64,000 nt of DNA from Oleiagrimonas soli (lineage in GTDB: Bacteria > Pseudomonadota > Gammaproteobacteria > Xanthomonadales > Rhodanobacteraceae): assembly GCF_000761445.1 (NCBI RefSeq), contig NZ_KN196470.1, positions 2,046,861 through 2,110,860 on the forward strand, written 5' to 3'. Positions 49,939 through 59,386 of this stretch are shown here, piece by piece. The position numbers were made by a program, and so were the translations under genes. The notes beneath the pieces are model-generated. The model did not search any database and was not told the origin of the DNA. It was given only the letters and a program-made list of their open reading frames with translations. Each line of letters begins with the position of its first letter. Position 1 is the stretch's first letter.

Positions 49939-50032
49939 GCGCGCGGCGGCATCCTCAACCGATTGTCCGCGTACAGCGATGCGCGCTCATGTAGGATCGG
50001 GGCAACCCCTTCCATGACGACACCGTTCCGCC

Positions 50033-51265
50033 ATGCATCACGCCAGTGACATCCTGCTGACGCTGTTCATCATCTTCGTCGCCGCCCAGATCGGCTCGGA
50101 AATTGCCCAGCGCCTGAAAATGCCCGGTGTGGTCGGCGAAATCGCCGCCGGCTGCATCATCGGCCCGTCACTGCTCGGCTGGATCACGCTGGACCAGATC
50201 GCTCCCGGCGAACCGCTCGACGCGCTGGCCGAAATCGGCGTGGTGCTGCTGCTGTTCTCGGTCGGCCTGGAAACGCGTCTGGAGGACCTGAAGAAGGTCG
50301 GCAAGAGCGCCTTTCTGGTCGGCGTGCTCGGCGTCATCATTCCCTTCGCCGCCGGCGTGCTGTGGGCGCACGGCTCGGGTTTCGCCTGGGTGAAGTCGAT
50401 GTTCGTGGCCGCGGCCTTCGTCGCCACCTCGGCCGGCATCACCGCGCGCGTGCTGCAGGAACTGGGAGTGCTGCGGCGTACCGAAAGCCGCGTGATCCTG
50501 GGCGCGGCGGTGATCGACGACATCCTCGCCATGCTGCTGCTGGGCGTGGTGTCGTCGCTGCAGGGCGGCGGCGAGATCAACGTGCAATCGCTGCTGTTCA
50601 CCCTGCTCGGCGCGGTCGGCTTCCTGGCCATTTTCGGCTGGGCCGGCACGCAGATGGCGCGCCGCCGCTCGTACTGGCTGGACAAGCCGATCAATTCGCA
50701 CTCGCCGCTGACCATCGTGCTCGCGCTGTGCCTGGGCCTGGCCTTTCTGTCGACCAAATTCGGCCTCGCCGCCATCATCGGCGCGTTCCTGGCCGGCATG
50801 ATCGCCTCGGAAACCAAGCAGCGCGAGATTCTGGAAAAGCGCACCGAACCGCTGCTGGCCTTGCTGACGCCGTTCTTCTTCGTGGTCACCGGCGCCAAGG
50901 TCAACCTGACCGAACTGGCCAGCTGGGACGCGGTCTGGATGCTGCTCGTGGTGACGGTGATCGCCATCCTGTCCAAGCTGCTGGGCGGCTTTCTGGGATC
51001 GCTGGCGCTGGGCAAGCGCGGCGCGCTGATCGTCGGTTTCGGCATGGTGCCGCGTGGCGAGGTCGGCGTGGTGATCGCGGCGCTGGGTCTGGCCGCCGGC
51101 GTGTTCAGCGAGCGCGTCTACGCGGTGATCGTGGCGATGTCGCTGCTCACGGCCGTGGTCACGCCACCGGTGCTGTCGATGCTGCTCAAACGCAGCGACA
51201 AAGAGCCGTCGCCGCCAGCCACAACCGAGGGCGATGCGGCCACCTCGAGCCAGGACCACGTCTGA
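50033..51265 (+). CDS. CPA2-family Na+(K+)/H+ antiporter (NapA-like)
   Basis: A 410-residue protein with twelve to thirteen membrane spans. GVVGEIAAGCIIGPSLLGWI, GVVLLLFSVGLETRLEDLKK and the ion-site aspartates in AAVIDDILAMLLLG mark NapA-type electrogenic exchangers. There is no C-terminal TrkA domain; the tail is short and polar. It ends convergently with phrB, with three bases between the two stop codons. The substrate ion is inferred from the DD motif. Confidence 0.88.
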   Translation: MHHASDILLTLFIIFVAAQIGSEIAQRLKMPGVVGEIAAGCIIGPSLLGWITLDQIAPGEPLDALAEIGVVLLLFSVGLETRLEDLKKVGKSAFLVGVLGVIIPFAAGVLWAHGSGFAWVKSMFVAAAFVATSAGITARVLQELGVLRRTESRVILGAAVIDDILAMLLLGVVSSLQGGGEINVQSLLFTLLGAVGFLAIFGWAGTQMARRRSYWLDKPINSHSPLTIVLALCLGLAFLSTKFGLAAIIGAFLAGMIASETKQREILEKRTEPLLALLTPFFFVVTGAKVNLTELASWDAVWMLLVVTVIAILSKLLGGFLGSLALGKRGALIVGFGMVPRGEVGVVIAALGLAAGVFSERVYAVIVAMSLLTAVVTPPVLSMLLKRSDKEPSPPATTEGDAATSSQDHV

Positions 51266-51268
51266 GCT

Positions 51269-52678
51269 TCAGCCGTTGCGCACCGCCTCGTAGCCGTCCA
51301 GCGCGCGCTGGCGCGAATCCTTGATGTCCAGCATCGGCAGCGGATAACCGCGGGATGCCGCGAAGCCGTCCTGCGCCCACGGTTCGTGCAGCAGCTTCTT
51401 CGGCGCGTCGCGAAGTTCCGGCACCCAGCGACGGATGTATTCGCCCTCGGGATCGAAGCGCTGCGCCTGCGTGACCGGATTGAAGATGCGGAAGTACGGC
51501 GCCGCGTCCACGCCGCTGCCCGCGACCCACTGCCAGCCGAGGCTGTTGTTGGCCAGATCGGCGTCGACCAGCGTGTCCCAGAACCAGCGCGCGCCGTGCA
51601 GCCAGTGCTGGCCCATGTTCTTGGTCAGCCAGCTGGCGACGATCATGCGCACGCGGTTGTGCATCCAGCCGGTGGCCCACAGTTCGCGCATGCCGGCATC
51701 GACCAGCGGCACGCCGGTGCGGCCCTGCTGCCAGCGTTCCAGCGCCGCGTCGTCGTCGCGCCACGGGTAACGGTCGAAGCGTTCGTCGAGATTGCGGTCG
51801 ACGCTGTGCGGGAAGTGGTACATCACGTGATGCGCGAAATCGCGCCAGCCCAGTTCGCGCAGATATGGTTCCAGCCCTTTTTCCTCGCCCGAGGCATCGA
51901 CCGCGGCGCGCAGCTTCGCGCGCGCCATGCGCGGCGTGATCTCGCCGAAATGCAGGTGCGGCGAAAGCCGCGAGGTGCCCACCAGCGCCGGACGGTCGCG
52001 CAGCTCGCCGTAACCGCGCAGGGCGTCGTCGGCGAGCCGCTCCAGCATCTCCATCGCGCCGGCCTCGCCAGGCGTCCAGTGTTCGGAGAAGCCGTCGGCC
52101 CAGTCCCGTCGCGGCAGCAGGTCGAGCGCGTCCAGCGTCGCACCGTCCTTCGCCTTTTCCAGCCGCAGCGGCGACGGCGTGTCCAGCGGCGGCTCGTCGC
52201 CCAGCTGCGCGCGCAGGTTGCGCCAGAACGGCGTGAACACGCGGTACGGCTCGTCCTGCTTGGTCAGCACCTGCCACGGATTGCGCCACAGTGCCGCGTC
52301 GAAGCTGGCCACATGCACGCCCTGTTCGCGCAGCGTCTGCTTGATCTGCGTGTCGCGCGCCACCAGCGCCGGCTCGTACAGGCGGTTCCAGTACACCGCC
52401 TCCGCACCGGTCGCCTCGATCAGCGCCTGCAACGTCTGCAGGCTTGGGCCGATGCGCAGATGCAGCTCGCCGTGATGGCGATGCAGGTCGCGCTGCAGGG
52501 CGTCCAGCGCGTGGTGCAGCCACCAGCGGCTGGCCGCGCCCGGCGCCCAATCGCCCTCCTCGTCCGGCGCGTGGATGTAGACCGGCAGCACGCGTTCGTG
52601 GCGCGTGGCGGCGGCGACGAGGGCCGGATGATCCTGCAGGCGCAGGTCGCGGCGGAACCAGACGATGGCAATGCTCAT
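51269..52678 (-). CDS. phrB: CPD photolyase (class I)
   Basis: A 469-residue flavoenzyme. The antenna-binding domain starts SIAIVWFRRDLRLQDHPALV. The FAD-binding domain has TSRLSPHLHFGEITPR, WRDFAHHVMYHFP, VDAGMRELWATGWMHNRVRM and the tryptophan-rich chain GARWFWDTLVDADLANNSLG. It reverses cyclobutane pyrimidine dimers in blue light. It is the second photolyase in this window; the other is the FeS type at 41.7 kb. The ATG at 52678 fits the family. It is divergent from the META lipoprotein gene. Confidence 0.95.
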   Translation of the reverse strand: MSIAIVWFRRDLRLQDHPALVAAATRHERVLPVYIHAPDEEGDWAPGAASRWWLHHALDALQRDLHRHHGELHLRIGPSLQTLQALIEATGAEAVYWNRLYEPALVARDTQIKQTLREQGVHVASFDAALWRNPWQVLTKQDEPYRVFTPFWRNLRAQLGDEPPLDTPSPLRLEKAKDGATLDALDLLPRRDWADGFSEHWTPGEAGAMEMLERLADDALRGYGELRDRPALVGTSRLSPHLHFGEITPRMARAKLRAAVDASGEEKGLEPYLRELGWRDFAHHVMYHFPHSVDRNLDERFDRYPWRDDDAALERWQQGRTGVPLVDAGMRELWATGWMHNRVRMIVASWLTKNMGQHWLHGARWFWDTLVDADLANNSLGWQWVAGSGVDAAPYFRIFNPVTQAQRFDPEGEYIRRWVPELRDAPKKLLHEPWAQDGFAASRGYPLPMLDIKDSRQRALDGYEAVRNG

Positions 52679-52783
52679 AGTGCCTAGTCTGTCGGCTCGC
52701 GCACGCCGAATCCAGCGGCGTTCAGCTGCCGTGGCCCGAGTGGATGTACGCTCAGGGGATCACGGACCAAGGAGTCATGGACC

Positions 52784-53317
52784 ATGCACCGCACCGCCCC
52801 CTGCTGGATCGCCGCCGCGCTCATTGCGCTGCCCCTCGCCGCCTGCTCGCAGAGCAGCAAGTCACCGCCGGTCGTCACCCGGGTGCTGCATCACCCGGAA
52901 GCTTCGACGGCGCGCATGGGGCGCGATCTGACGCATTTCGTCTGGACCCTGCAAGAGGCCCGCAACGCCGACGGCGCGCCGCTCAATGCGCTGATGCCGA
53001 GCGGTCACCCGCCGCTGCAAATCCGCTTCGAGGGCACGCAGATCCATGTCGCCAACACCTGCAACGCCATCGGCGGCACCTACAGCGTGCAGGACGGCGC
53101 GTTGAAGATCGACGGCCTGCTGCACACCATGATGGCCTGCGCCGATCCCGCCCTGAACCGCATGGAGAAAATCGCGCTGCACGTGCTGCAACAGAATCCG
53201 CAGCTGTCGCTGAGCGGCAGCGACGCCGCGCCTCAACTGCATATGGCCACCAGCGATCAGGAGACGCTGACCTTCGCCGGTACGCCCAAGATGGCCGCAT
53301 CATCCTCCTCGCCTTGA
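52784..53317 (+). CDS. META-domain (HslJ-like) lipoprotein
   Basis: A 177-residue precursor with lipobox LAAC (MHRTAPCWIAAALIALPLAA then Cys 21). The mature part has the META domain pattern: FVWTLQEARNADG, LQIRFEGTQIHVANTCNAIG, GGTYSVQDGALKIDGLLHTM, then a MACADPALNRMEK block. META proteins are envelope stress or antibiotic-tolerance factors in several bacteria; the role here is open. It is followed by ChaC on the same strand after 30 bp. Confidence 0.85.
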   Translation: MHRTAPCWIAAALIALPLAACSQSSKSPPVVTRVLHHPEASTARMGRDLTHFVWTLQEARNADGAPLNALMPSGHPPLQIRFEGTQIHVANTCNAIGGTYSVQDGALKIDGLLHTMMACADPALNRMEKIALHVLQQNPQLSLSGSDAAPQLHMATSDQETLTFAGTPKMAASSSSP

Positions 53318-53347
53318 TCCACATCGCCGCGTCCCCAGCTCCATCGC

Positions 53348-53917
53348 ATGTCCCACGACACCACGGAAGCCAACCGTCATCGCCATGATTTCCGCGGACG
53401 CGAGAGCGTCTGGCTGTTCGGCTACGGTTCGCTGATCTACAAGGCCGATTTCCCCTACATCGAACGGCGTCCGGCACGCATCCGCGGCTGGGCTCGGCGC
53501 TTCTGGCAGGGTTCGCACGACCACCGCGGCACGCCCGACGCGCCGGGCCGCGTGGTCACGCTGGTGCCGCAGGACGACGCGATCTGCGCCGGCATGGCCT
53601 ATCGCATCCGGCCCGACGTGTTCGCGCATCTGGATGTGCGCGAGAAGAACGGCTACCTGCGTTTCACGACCGAGATGCGCTTCGACGACGGCACCCACGC
53701 CGAGGGGCTGGTCTACATCGCCAGCGACGACAACGCCGCCTACCTCGGCCCCGCCAGCGAGGCGGCCATCGCCGGTCACATCGCACGCGCGCACGGCCCC
53801 AGCGGCAGCAACCGCGACTACCTGCTGCGTCTGGCCGACGCGCTGCGCGAACTCGGCGACGACGACGCGCACGTGTTCGCCATCGAACGTCACCTGCGCA
53901 GGCTGGCGACCCTCTGA
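53348..53917 (+). CDS. Glutathione-specific gamma-glutamylcyclotransferase (ChaC family)
   Basis: A 189-residue protein. The YGSLI glutamyl-binding loop is in VWLFGYGSLIYKADFP (21-36). The catalytic Glu is E99 in DVREKNGYLR. RIRGWARRFWQGSHDHRGTP is the typical ChaC block. It breaks glutathione to 5-oxoproline and Cys-Gly in the cytoplasm. A glutathione transferase gene lies two genes downstream. Confidence 0.9.
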   Translation: MSHDTTEANRHRHDFRGRESVWLFGYGSLIYKADFPYIERRPARIRGWARRFWQGSHDHRGTPDAPGRVVTLVPQDDAICAGMAYRIRPDVFAHLDVREKNGYLRFTTEMRFDDGTHAEGLVYIASDDNAAYLGPASEAAIAGHIARAHGPSGSNRDYLLRLADALRELGDDDAHVFAIERHLRRLATL

Positions 53918-53943
53918 AACCAGCCCCTACGCCATACAGCCGG

Positions 53944-53975
53944 TTGTCCCGCGACATATATGTGTATATACATAT
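53944..53975 (+). promoter_or_regulatory. Promoter with overlapping operator of the marR-gst operon
   Basis: A -35 TTGTCC (53944-53949), a 17-bp spacer and a -10 TATACA (53967-53972) place transcription at or next to the marR ATG (53979), so the mRNA is probably leaderless. An inverted repeat ATATGT-N6-ACATAT (53958-53975) covers the -10 and is a likely MarR binding site for autorepression (inference). Confidence 0.55.
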
Positions 53976-53978
53976 TTC

Positions 53979-54461
53979 ATGGACGATCGATGGACTCTAC
54001 TCGAAACCACCCGCTGCGCCTGCCTGGCCACGCGACGCGCGGCCCGACGCATCACCCGCCGTTTCGATCAGGCGCTGAGAGCCCACGGGCTACGCGCCAC
54101 GCAGTTCACCATGCTGGCCGCGCTGCGCCTGGCCGGACCGCAGAGCGTGGGCGCGCTGGCCGAATTGCTCGACATCGAACGCACCACCATGAGCCGCAAC
54201 CTGGCCCTCGCCGCGCAGCGTGATCTGCTGATCCTGCGCACCGATCCCGACGACGCCCGCAGCCGCATTGCCACCCTGACCCCGCACGGGAACGACATGC
54301 TCGTCGCGGCCATGCCGACCTGGCGCAGGGTACAGCGCGCACTCACCGAGGAACTGGGCGAATCGACGATGCACAGCCTGCATCAGCTCGCCGGCGGCCC
54401 CTGCGTCATGCCTTTCCCCGCTTTCTCTTCCGAACCTGACGAAAAGGAGTTGCCCGCATGA
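53979..54461 (+). CDS. MarR-family transcriptional regulator
   Basis: A 160-residue protein. The winged helix-turn-helix spans about 45-110: TQFTMLAALRLAGPQSVGAL, AELLDIERTTMSRNLALAAQ and the wing LRTDPDDARSRIATLTPHG. Dimerisation helices flank it. The ATG at 53979 has no SD and lies directly behind a promoter and AT palindrome. The gst start codon overlaps its stop by four bases, so it probably controls its own operon in response to an electrophile or phenolic ligand. Confidence 0.85.
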   Translation: MDDRWTLLETTRCACLATRRAARRITRRFDQALRAHGLRATQFTMLAALRLAGPQSVGALAELLDIERTTMSRNLALAAQRDLLILRTDPDDARSRIATLTPHGNDMLVAAMPTWRRVQRALTEELGESTMHSLHQLAGGPCVMPFPAFSSEPDEKELPA

Positions 54462-55081
54462 AGCTCTACTACGCCGACGTGCTGTCGCCCCGCAAAGCCT
54501 GCGCGGTCGCCGCGTACCTGGATGCACCGGTCGAGTACGTCTACCTCGACCTGGCCCGCGGCGAGCACAAGACGCCCGACTACCTGGCCCTGAACCCGAA
54601 CGGCAAGGTGCCGACCCTGGTCGACGGCGAACGCACGCTGTGGGAAGCGGACGCGATCATGTGCGAACTCTCGCGACGCGCCGGCGCCGACCTGTGGCCG
54701 AACGACGGCGATCGCCAGATCGAAATCCTGCGCTGGCTGAGCTGGGACAAGCAGCACTTCGGTCGCACCTGCGGCGAGCTGTATTTCGAGCACATCGTCA
54801 AACGACGCTTCGCCGACGCCGACCCGGACCCGAGGGCCGTCGAGCGCGGGCTGAAGCATTTCCACACCCATGCCGCCGTGCTCGACGCGCACCTCGCCTC
54901 GCGCACGTGGCTGGTCGGCGAACGCCTCAGCGTGGCCGACTTCGCCGTCGCGGTGGCGTTGCCCTACGCTCAGCCGATGCACTTGCCACTGGACGCCTTC
55001 CCCGCCGTGCAGCGCTGGCACGAACGCCTGAACGCGCTCGACGCCTGGCGCGAACCCTTCCCGCAACGCCAAGCGGCCTGA
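54458..55081 (+). CDS. Glutathione S-transferase family protein
   Basis: A 207-residue protein. The thioredoxin-like N-terminal domain is KLYYADVLSPRKACAVAAYL, NPNGKVPTLVDGERTLWEAD with the cis-Pro and the E-A/S glutathione-gamma-Glu site. The helical C-terminal domain ends WLVGERLSVADFAVAVAL (N-capping box motif). An SD, AAGGAG, lies inside the end of marR, and ATG overlaps its stop. Detoxification under MarR control is likely; the substrate is unknown. Confidence 0.9.
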   Translation: MKLYYADVLSPRKACAVAAYLDAPVEYVYLDLARGEHKTPDYLALNPNGKVPTLVDGERTLWEADAIMCELSRRAGADLWPNDGDRQIEILRWLSWDKQHFGRTCGELYFEHIVKRRFADADPDPRAVERGLKHFHTHAAVLDAHLASRTWLVGERLSVADFAVAVALPYAQPMHLPLDAFPAVQRWHERLNALDAWREPFPQRQAA

Positions 55082-55138
55082 AGCCGTACTCCCGCCGCGT
55101 CGACGGCGCGGCCCGTTCATTGCGATGAGGACCTTACC

Positions 55139-55549
55139 GTGAACGCCAACCCCTACCTGTTCTACAACGGCCAGTGCGAAGAGGCCTTCCGCTTCTATGC
55201 GGACTGCACCGGCGGCGAACTGTTGGCCGTCATGCCCTACGCGGACGCACCGCCGGACGATGCCGGCGACCCGGCCTGGAAGGACAAGATCATGCACGCC
55301 TGCCTGCGCATCGGCGACAGTCTGCTGATGGCCTCGGACGCGCCGCCGGGACGCCAGTCGCCGATGGGCGGCTTCAGCGTCTCGCTGCAGATCGACGACC
55401 CCGCCGAGGCCGAGCGCTGCTTTGAAGCACTTTCGGCGGGCGGAGAAGTGCGCATGCCGATCGGCGAGACCTTCTGGGCGCAGCGCTTCGGCATGTTCGT
55501 CGACCGCTTCGGCGTGCCCTGGATGATCAACTGCACCAAGTCCATGTGA
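55139..55549 (+). CDS. VOC-family protein (PhnB-like)
   Basis: A 136-residue protein of the PhnB/glyoxalase-like type: NPYLFYNGQCEEAFRFYADC, DKIMHACLRIGDSLLMASDA, SVSLQIDDPAEAERCFEALS and a C-terminal DRFGVPWMIN. The start is GTG at 55139 with AGGA 7 nt upstream. Enzymatic role unknown. It follows the gst gene by about 55 bp on the same strand and may belong to the marR operon. Confidence 0.85.
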   Translation: MNANPYLFYNGQCEEAFRFYADCTGGELLAVMPYADAPPDDAGDPAWKDKIMHACLRIGDSLLMASDAPPGRQSPMGGFSVSLQIDDPAEAERCFEALSAGGEVRMPIGETFWAQRFGMFVDRFGVPWMINCTKSM

Positions 55550-55713
55550 GCCCTGCCGCACCGCGCGCCGGACGCGCGGTGCGGGCATGGGCTAGAATCG
55601 AGGCACAGCCCTTTCCCGCGATTCGCCGGTCCGCCGCGCCACCGTCCCCGTTTCGCTCCGTTTTTTGCGTTACCGCCCCTTGCGGGGGTGTTCGTCTTCT
55701 TCAGGAGCGTCAC

Positions 55714-56367
55714 ATGTCGGGATACCTCACGCGCGAACTCCAGGTCGAACTCGGCGGCCATGCCTACCGGCTGCAAGCACTGAAGGATCTGCAGCAGTAC
55801 GACGATCCCGATCAAGTCGCCGAACGCGCCGGCATCTCCTCGGCGCAGTGGAGCCTGTTCGGTCATCTGTGGCCGGCCGGTCGCGTGCTGGCCGATCACA
55901 TGTGCGCCTTCGAGATCGACGGCAAGCGCATCCTCGAACTGGGCTGCGGACTGGGCCTGTCGAGCCTCGTGCTGAGCCGCCGCGGCGCCGACATCACCGC
56001 CAGCGACTATCATCCGCTGGCCGCCGAGTTCCTGGACATCAACAGCCGCGGCAACCGTCTACCGGATATCGCATTCCACGCGCTGGACTGGCCGGTGCCC
56101 GCTCCGGAACTGGGCCTGTTCGACGTCATCATCGGCAGCGACATCCTGTACGAAGCCCAGCATGTGCCGCAGCTGGCCGAGGTGCTGGCGCGACACGCCA
56201 AGCCGTGCGCGGAGATCGTCATCACCGATCCGGGCCGCGGCAACGCCAACCGGCTCTCGCGCATGCTGATCGAACAAGGCTACGCGCTGGAAGTGCAGCG
56301 CATGGGCTTTGAACCGAACGAAACCGCGCCATACCGCGGCCGTCTGATGACCTGGCGACGTTACTGA
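55714..56367 (+). CDS. METTL21/Methyltransf_16-like protein methyltransferase
   Basis: A 217-residue protein. Motif I is ILELGCGLGLSSLVLSRRGA. ITASDYHPLAAEFLDINSRG follows. The VIIGSDILYEAQHVPQLAEV block (D/E-x-x-Y substrate site of protein-lysine methyltransferases) is clear. Bacterial members may modify protein lysines; targets are unknown. The ATG has AGGAG 8 nt upstream. Its end overlaps mltF by seven bases, convergent. Confidence 0.82.
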   Translation: MSGYLTRELQVELGGHAYRLQALKDLQQYDDPDQVAERAGISSAQWSLFGHLWPAGRVLADHMCAFEIDGKRILELGCGLGLSSLVLSRRGADITASDYHPLAAEFLDINSRGNRLPDIAFHALDWPVPAPELGLFDVIIGSDILYEAQHVPQLAEVLARHAKPCAEIVITDPGRGNANRLSRMLIEQGYALEVQRMGFEPNETAPYRGRLMTWRRY

Positions 56368-57776
56368 GGCGGTGCGGCCGCCAAATTCTCCGGCGCGTCC
56401 ACCATGTTCAGCCGATAACGCAGGATGTCCGCATAGTTGCGGATGCGATGCACATAGCGCACCGGCTCCAGGCCACGCGCATAGCCATGCGGCAGGTGGC
56501 GGTAATAGCGCGGTTCGCTGAGCAGCGGGAACACCTTGCTGACGTCGGCCCAGCGCCCCGAATGCTTGCCCAGCCGCTTGGTCAGTCGACGCGCATCACG
56601 CACGTGACCGAGGCCGACGTTGTAGGCCGCCAGCGCGAACCAGATGCGATCCTGCTTACGGATGCCCGGCCCGAGCCGATGACGCAGTCGCGCCAGATAA
56701 CGCGCGCCGCCGCGGATGCTGGCGGCCGGATCGAGTCGGTTCTTCACGCCCAACGCATCGGCCGTGTTGCGCGTCAGCATCATCATGCCGCGCACGCCGG
56801 AGGAGCTGACGGCATCCGGGTTCCAGTGCGATTCCTGATAGGCCTGCGCCGCCAGGATCAGCGGTGGCAGGTCGTAGGCATCCGCCGCCTGCAGAAAGAG
56901 CCCGGCATAGTCGGGATACACGTTCTCGATGCGGCGCACGTAGGTGCGGGTATCGACGTAATCGAATACCGAGGCCAGGCCGTAGTAGTGCGCCATCAGG
57001 TGCTCGAGATGGCCGCTGTCGCGATATCCGTCCATCCAGCCGTCCATCGCCCGGCGCAGGTCGTCGGAGCCGCTCGGCACCACCCACGCCAACGACTGCG
57101 GCTCGCTGAGATCGAAGGCGATCACCAGATTCGGGAAATAGCGTCGGTTGATGGCGACGATATCGGAATCGGCCACCGTGCAGTCGAGTTTGCCGGCCCA
57201 CACCTTGCGCAGCAGCTGCTCGGTGCCGTCGGTCGCGTTCACGCGCCAATGCAGCTTCGGGTGCGTCTTCCTCAATGCCTGCAGTCGCGCCACGTAGCTG
57301 CTGTCGGCGACGACTTCCAGATCGACGCCGGCCAGTGCCTCGACCGAATCCGGATCGGGGCCACCGCGTCGGCACACCACCTGCTGCGTGACCTGCTGGT
57401 AGTCGGGACCGAAATCGAACCGACGGTCGCGCTGCGGCGTGCGCGTCAGGCCCGCCGCGATCATGTCGCCTTCGCCGTTGGCCAGCGCCTGCAACAACTC
57501 GGCGACCGAATGCTTGAACACGAACTTCGGCTTCACCCCGAGCGAATGCGCGAACTCCGTCGCCAACGTGTACTCGACGCCCTGCGGAAGATCATTGCGG
57601 CCGATGTAGTAGGTGGTCGGCGCATTGCGCGTCAGCACGATCAGCGTGCCGCGCTTGCGGATATCGGCCAGACGGCCGGGCTTCGATCCGCATCCGGCGC
57701 ACAGCACCGCACACGCAAGCACGAACGCCAGACCCGTGCGAATACCTCTGCGACCGCATACCTGCCTGTACTGCAT
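56361..57776 (-). CDS. mltF: Membrane-bound lytic murein transglycosylase F
   Basis: A 471-residue lipoprotein (lipobox LCAGC, Cys 29). Residues about 40-265 are a solute-binding-protein-like regulatory domain (GTLIVLTRNAPTTYYIG, FDFGPDYQQVTQQVVCRRG). Residues about 290-440 are the SLT lysozyme-like domain with catalytic E315 (AAQAYQESHWNPDAVSSSGV) and ALAAYNVGLGHVRDAR. It cleaves peptidoglycan glycan strands from the outer membrane's inner face. The ATG at 57776 has AGGGGG 6 nt upstream. Confidence 0.93.
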   Translation of the reverse strand: MQYRQVCGRRGIRTGLAFVLACAVLCAGCGSKPGRLADIRKRGTLIVLTRNAPTTYYIGRNDLPQGVEYTLATEFAHSLGVKPKFVFKHSVAELLQALANGEGDMIAAGLTRTPQRDRRFDFGPDYQQVTQQVVCRRGGPDPDSVEALAGVDLEVVADSSYVARLQALRKTHPKLHWRVNATDGTEQLLRKVWAGKLDCTVADSDIVAINRRYFPNLVIAFDLSEPQSLAWVVPSGSDDLRRAMDGWMDGYRDSGHLEHLMAHYYGLASVFDYVDTRTYVRRIENVYPDYAGLFLQAADAYDLPPLILAAQAYQESHWNPDAVSSSGVRGMMMLTRNTADALGVKNRLDPAASIRGGARYLARLRHRLGPGIRKQDRIWFALAAYNVGLGHVRDARRLTKRLGKHSGRWADVSKVFPLLSEPRYYRHLPHGYARGLEPVRYVHRIRNYADILRYRLNMVDAPENLAAAPPQ

Positions 57777-57862
57777 GCATGCCCCCTGTCGGTGCCTGCG
57801 CTGCACGATACCCGAATCGCAACGCCGACGTCGTGCGACGCATCCCACGCCGCGCAAACGCA

Positions 57863-58771
57863 TCAGAAGATCGATTGCCCACTGAGCGCGGCAAAGCGCT
57901 CCAGCGCCAGGCTGCCGGCCATCGAGTTTCCGCGTCCGTCCAGACCCGGCGACCACACGCACAGACTGAACTGACCCGGCATCACCGCGACGATGCCGCC
58001 GCCGACGCCGCTCTTGGCCGGCAGGCCGACGCTGTAGGCAAACGCACCCACGGCATCGTAGGTGCCGCTGGTCAGCATCAGCGAGTTGATGGCCTTGGCC
58101 TGGCTCGACGAGATCACCGCGCCGTCCGAGTTGATGCCGTGCCGCGCCAGATACATGAAGGACCGCGCCAGCTCGGCGCAGCTCATCGACAGCGCACAGT
58201 GGTGGAAATAGGCGTCCAGCACTTGGTCGGGATGATTCTCCAGATTGCCGAAACTCTTCAGGAAATACGCCAGCGCCGCGTTGCGGTAACCCAGCCGCGC
58301 CTCGGAATCGGCCACGCGCAGGTCGTAGTCGATGTCGCTCGCGCCGCTCAGCCGCCGCGCGAACTCACGCAGCGCCGCCTTGGCGTCGCCCAGATGCGAG
58401 AGCACAATGTCGGTCACCACCAGCGCACCGGCGTTGATGAACGGATTGCGCGGAATGCCGTTCTCGAACTCCAACTGCACCAGCGAATTGAACGCCGTGC
58501 CCGACGGCTCGCGGCCGACCCGACGCCACAGCTGCGCATCCGCCGTACGCATGGCCTGGGTCAGCGTGAACACCTTGGAGATGCTCTGGATCGAGAAGCG
58601 CTCGTCGGCATCGCCCACGCTGGCATAGCCACCGTCGACGTCGCAGATCGCCATGCCGAACTTGCGCTCGTCGACACAGGCGAGCTGCGGAATGTAGTCG
58701 GCGATGCGCCCCTGCGGCAGGGTCGGCGCGATTTCCTCGTGAATCTGGTCGAGTATGGACTGGTACGACAC
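57863..58771 (-). CDS. glsA: Glutaminase A
   Basis: A 302-residue serine-dependent glutaminase. The catalytic SxxK is S63-I-S-K66 in RFSIQSISKVFTLT. NPFINAGALVV, LARHGINSDGAVISS and PAKSGVGGGIVAVMPGQF are strongly conserved family blocks. It converts glutamine to glutamate and ammonia. It is encoded on its own, upstream of mltF on the same strand with an 86-bp gap. Confidence 0.95.
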   Translation of the reverse strand: MSYQSILDQIHEEIAPTLPQGRIADYIPQLACVDERKFGMAICDVDGGYASVGDADERFSIQSISKVFTLTQAMRTADAQLWRRVGREPSGTAFNSLVQLEFENGIPRNPFINAGALVVTDIVLSHLGDAKAALREFARRLSGASDIDYDLRVADSEARLGYRNAALAYFLKSFGNLENHPDQVLDAYFHHCALSMSCAELARSFMYLARHGINSDGAVISSSQAKAINSLMLTSGTYDAVGAFAYSVGLPAKSGVGGGIVAVMPGQFSLCVWSPGLDGRGNSMAGSLALERFAALSGQSIF

Positions 58772-58933
58772 GTGCGGCCTTCAACGCATTCGGCAATCCG
58801 GCGATGCTAACGCGGACACGAGGTCCGCCGCACGCGACCCGGACACATCGCGTTTCCGCCCTCGTCCCGCCATCGACAGGCCCGACCCGCGTATTCCACT
58901 GTGCGCTCTTTCCATCACGCAGGCTTTCCGACC

Positions 58934-59386
58934 ATGCCCACACCGCCACACCTCCGTCGCATGCGCCTCGACGACGCCGCGGAAATACGGCAGCTGAACG
59001 TACAGCTTGGCTATCCCGACCCTCTCGTCGCCGTGCGTCGCAGGATGCAGGCGCTGCTGGATTCCGAGCGCCACTTCCTGCTCGTCGCGGAAGACGGCGA
59101 CGGCGCGCTTGTGGGATGGATCGCCGCCGAACGCCGGTTCTTGCTGACCAGCGACGAACGCGTGGAACTGATCGGCCTCGTGGTCGACGAGCGCGTGCGC
59201 CGTCAGCGCGTCGGCCACGCGCTGGTCGCTTCGGCAGAGCGCTGGTGTGCGGCATGCGGTCTGGACACGGTATTCCTGCGCTCCAACGCGGCGCGCGAGG
59301 CGTCCCATCCGTTCTACGAGCGCCTGGGCTACGAACGCATCAAGACCCAGCACGCCTACCGCCGCCGGTTCGATGCGCAGCGTTAG
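58934..59386 (+). CDS. GNAT-family N-acetyltransferase
   Basis: A 150-residue protein. ADAAEIRQLNVQLGYPD-like start (LDDAAEIRQLNVQLGYPDPL), VELIGLVVDERVRRQRVGHA (acetyl-CoA pyrophosphate loop RRQRVGHALV) and FLRSNAAREASHPFYERLGY are standard GNAT motifs. ATG 58934 is used; a GTG at 58901 is in frame but less likely. Substrate unknown. It overlaps the next, convergent, gene by four bases. Confidence 0.85.
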   Translation: MPTPPHLRRMRLDDAAEIRQLNVQLGYPDPLVAVRRRMQALLDSERHFLLVAEDGDGALVGWIAAERRFLLTSDERVELIGLVVDERVRRQRVGHALVASAERWCAACGLDTVFLRSNAAREASHPFYERLGYERIKTQHAYRRRFDAQR

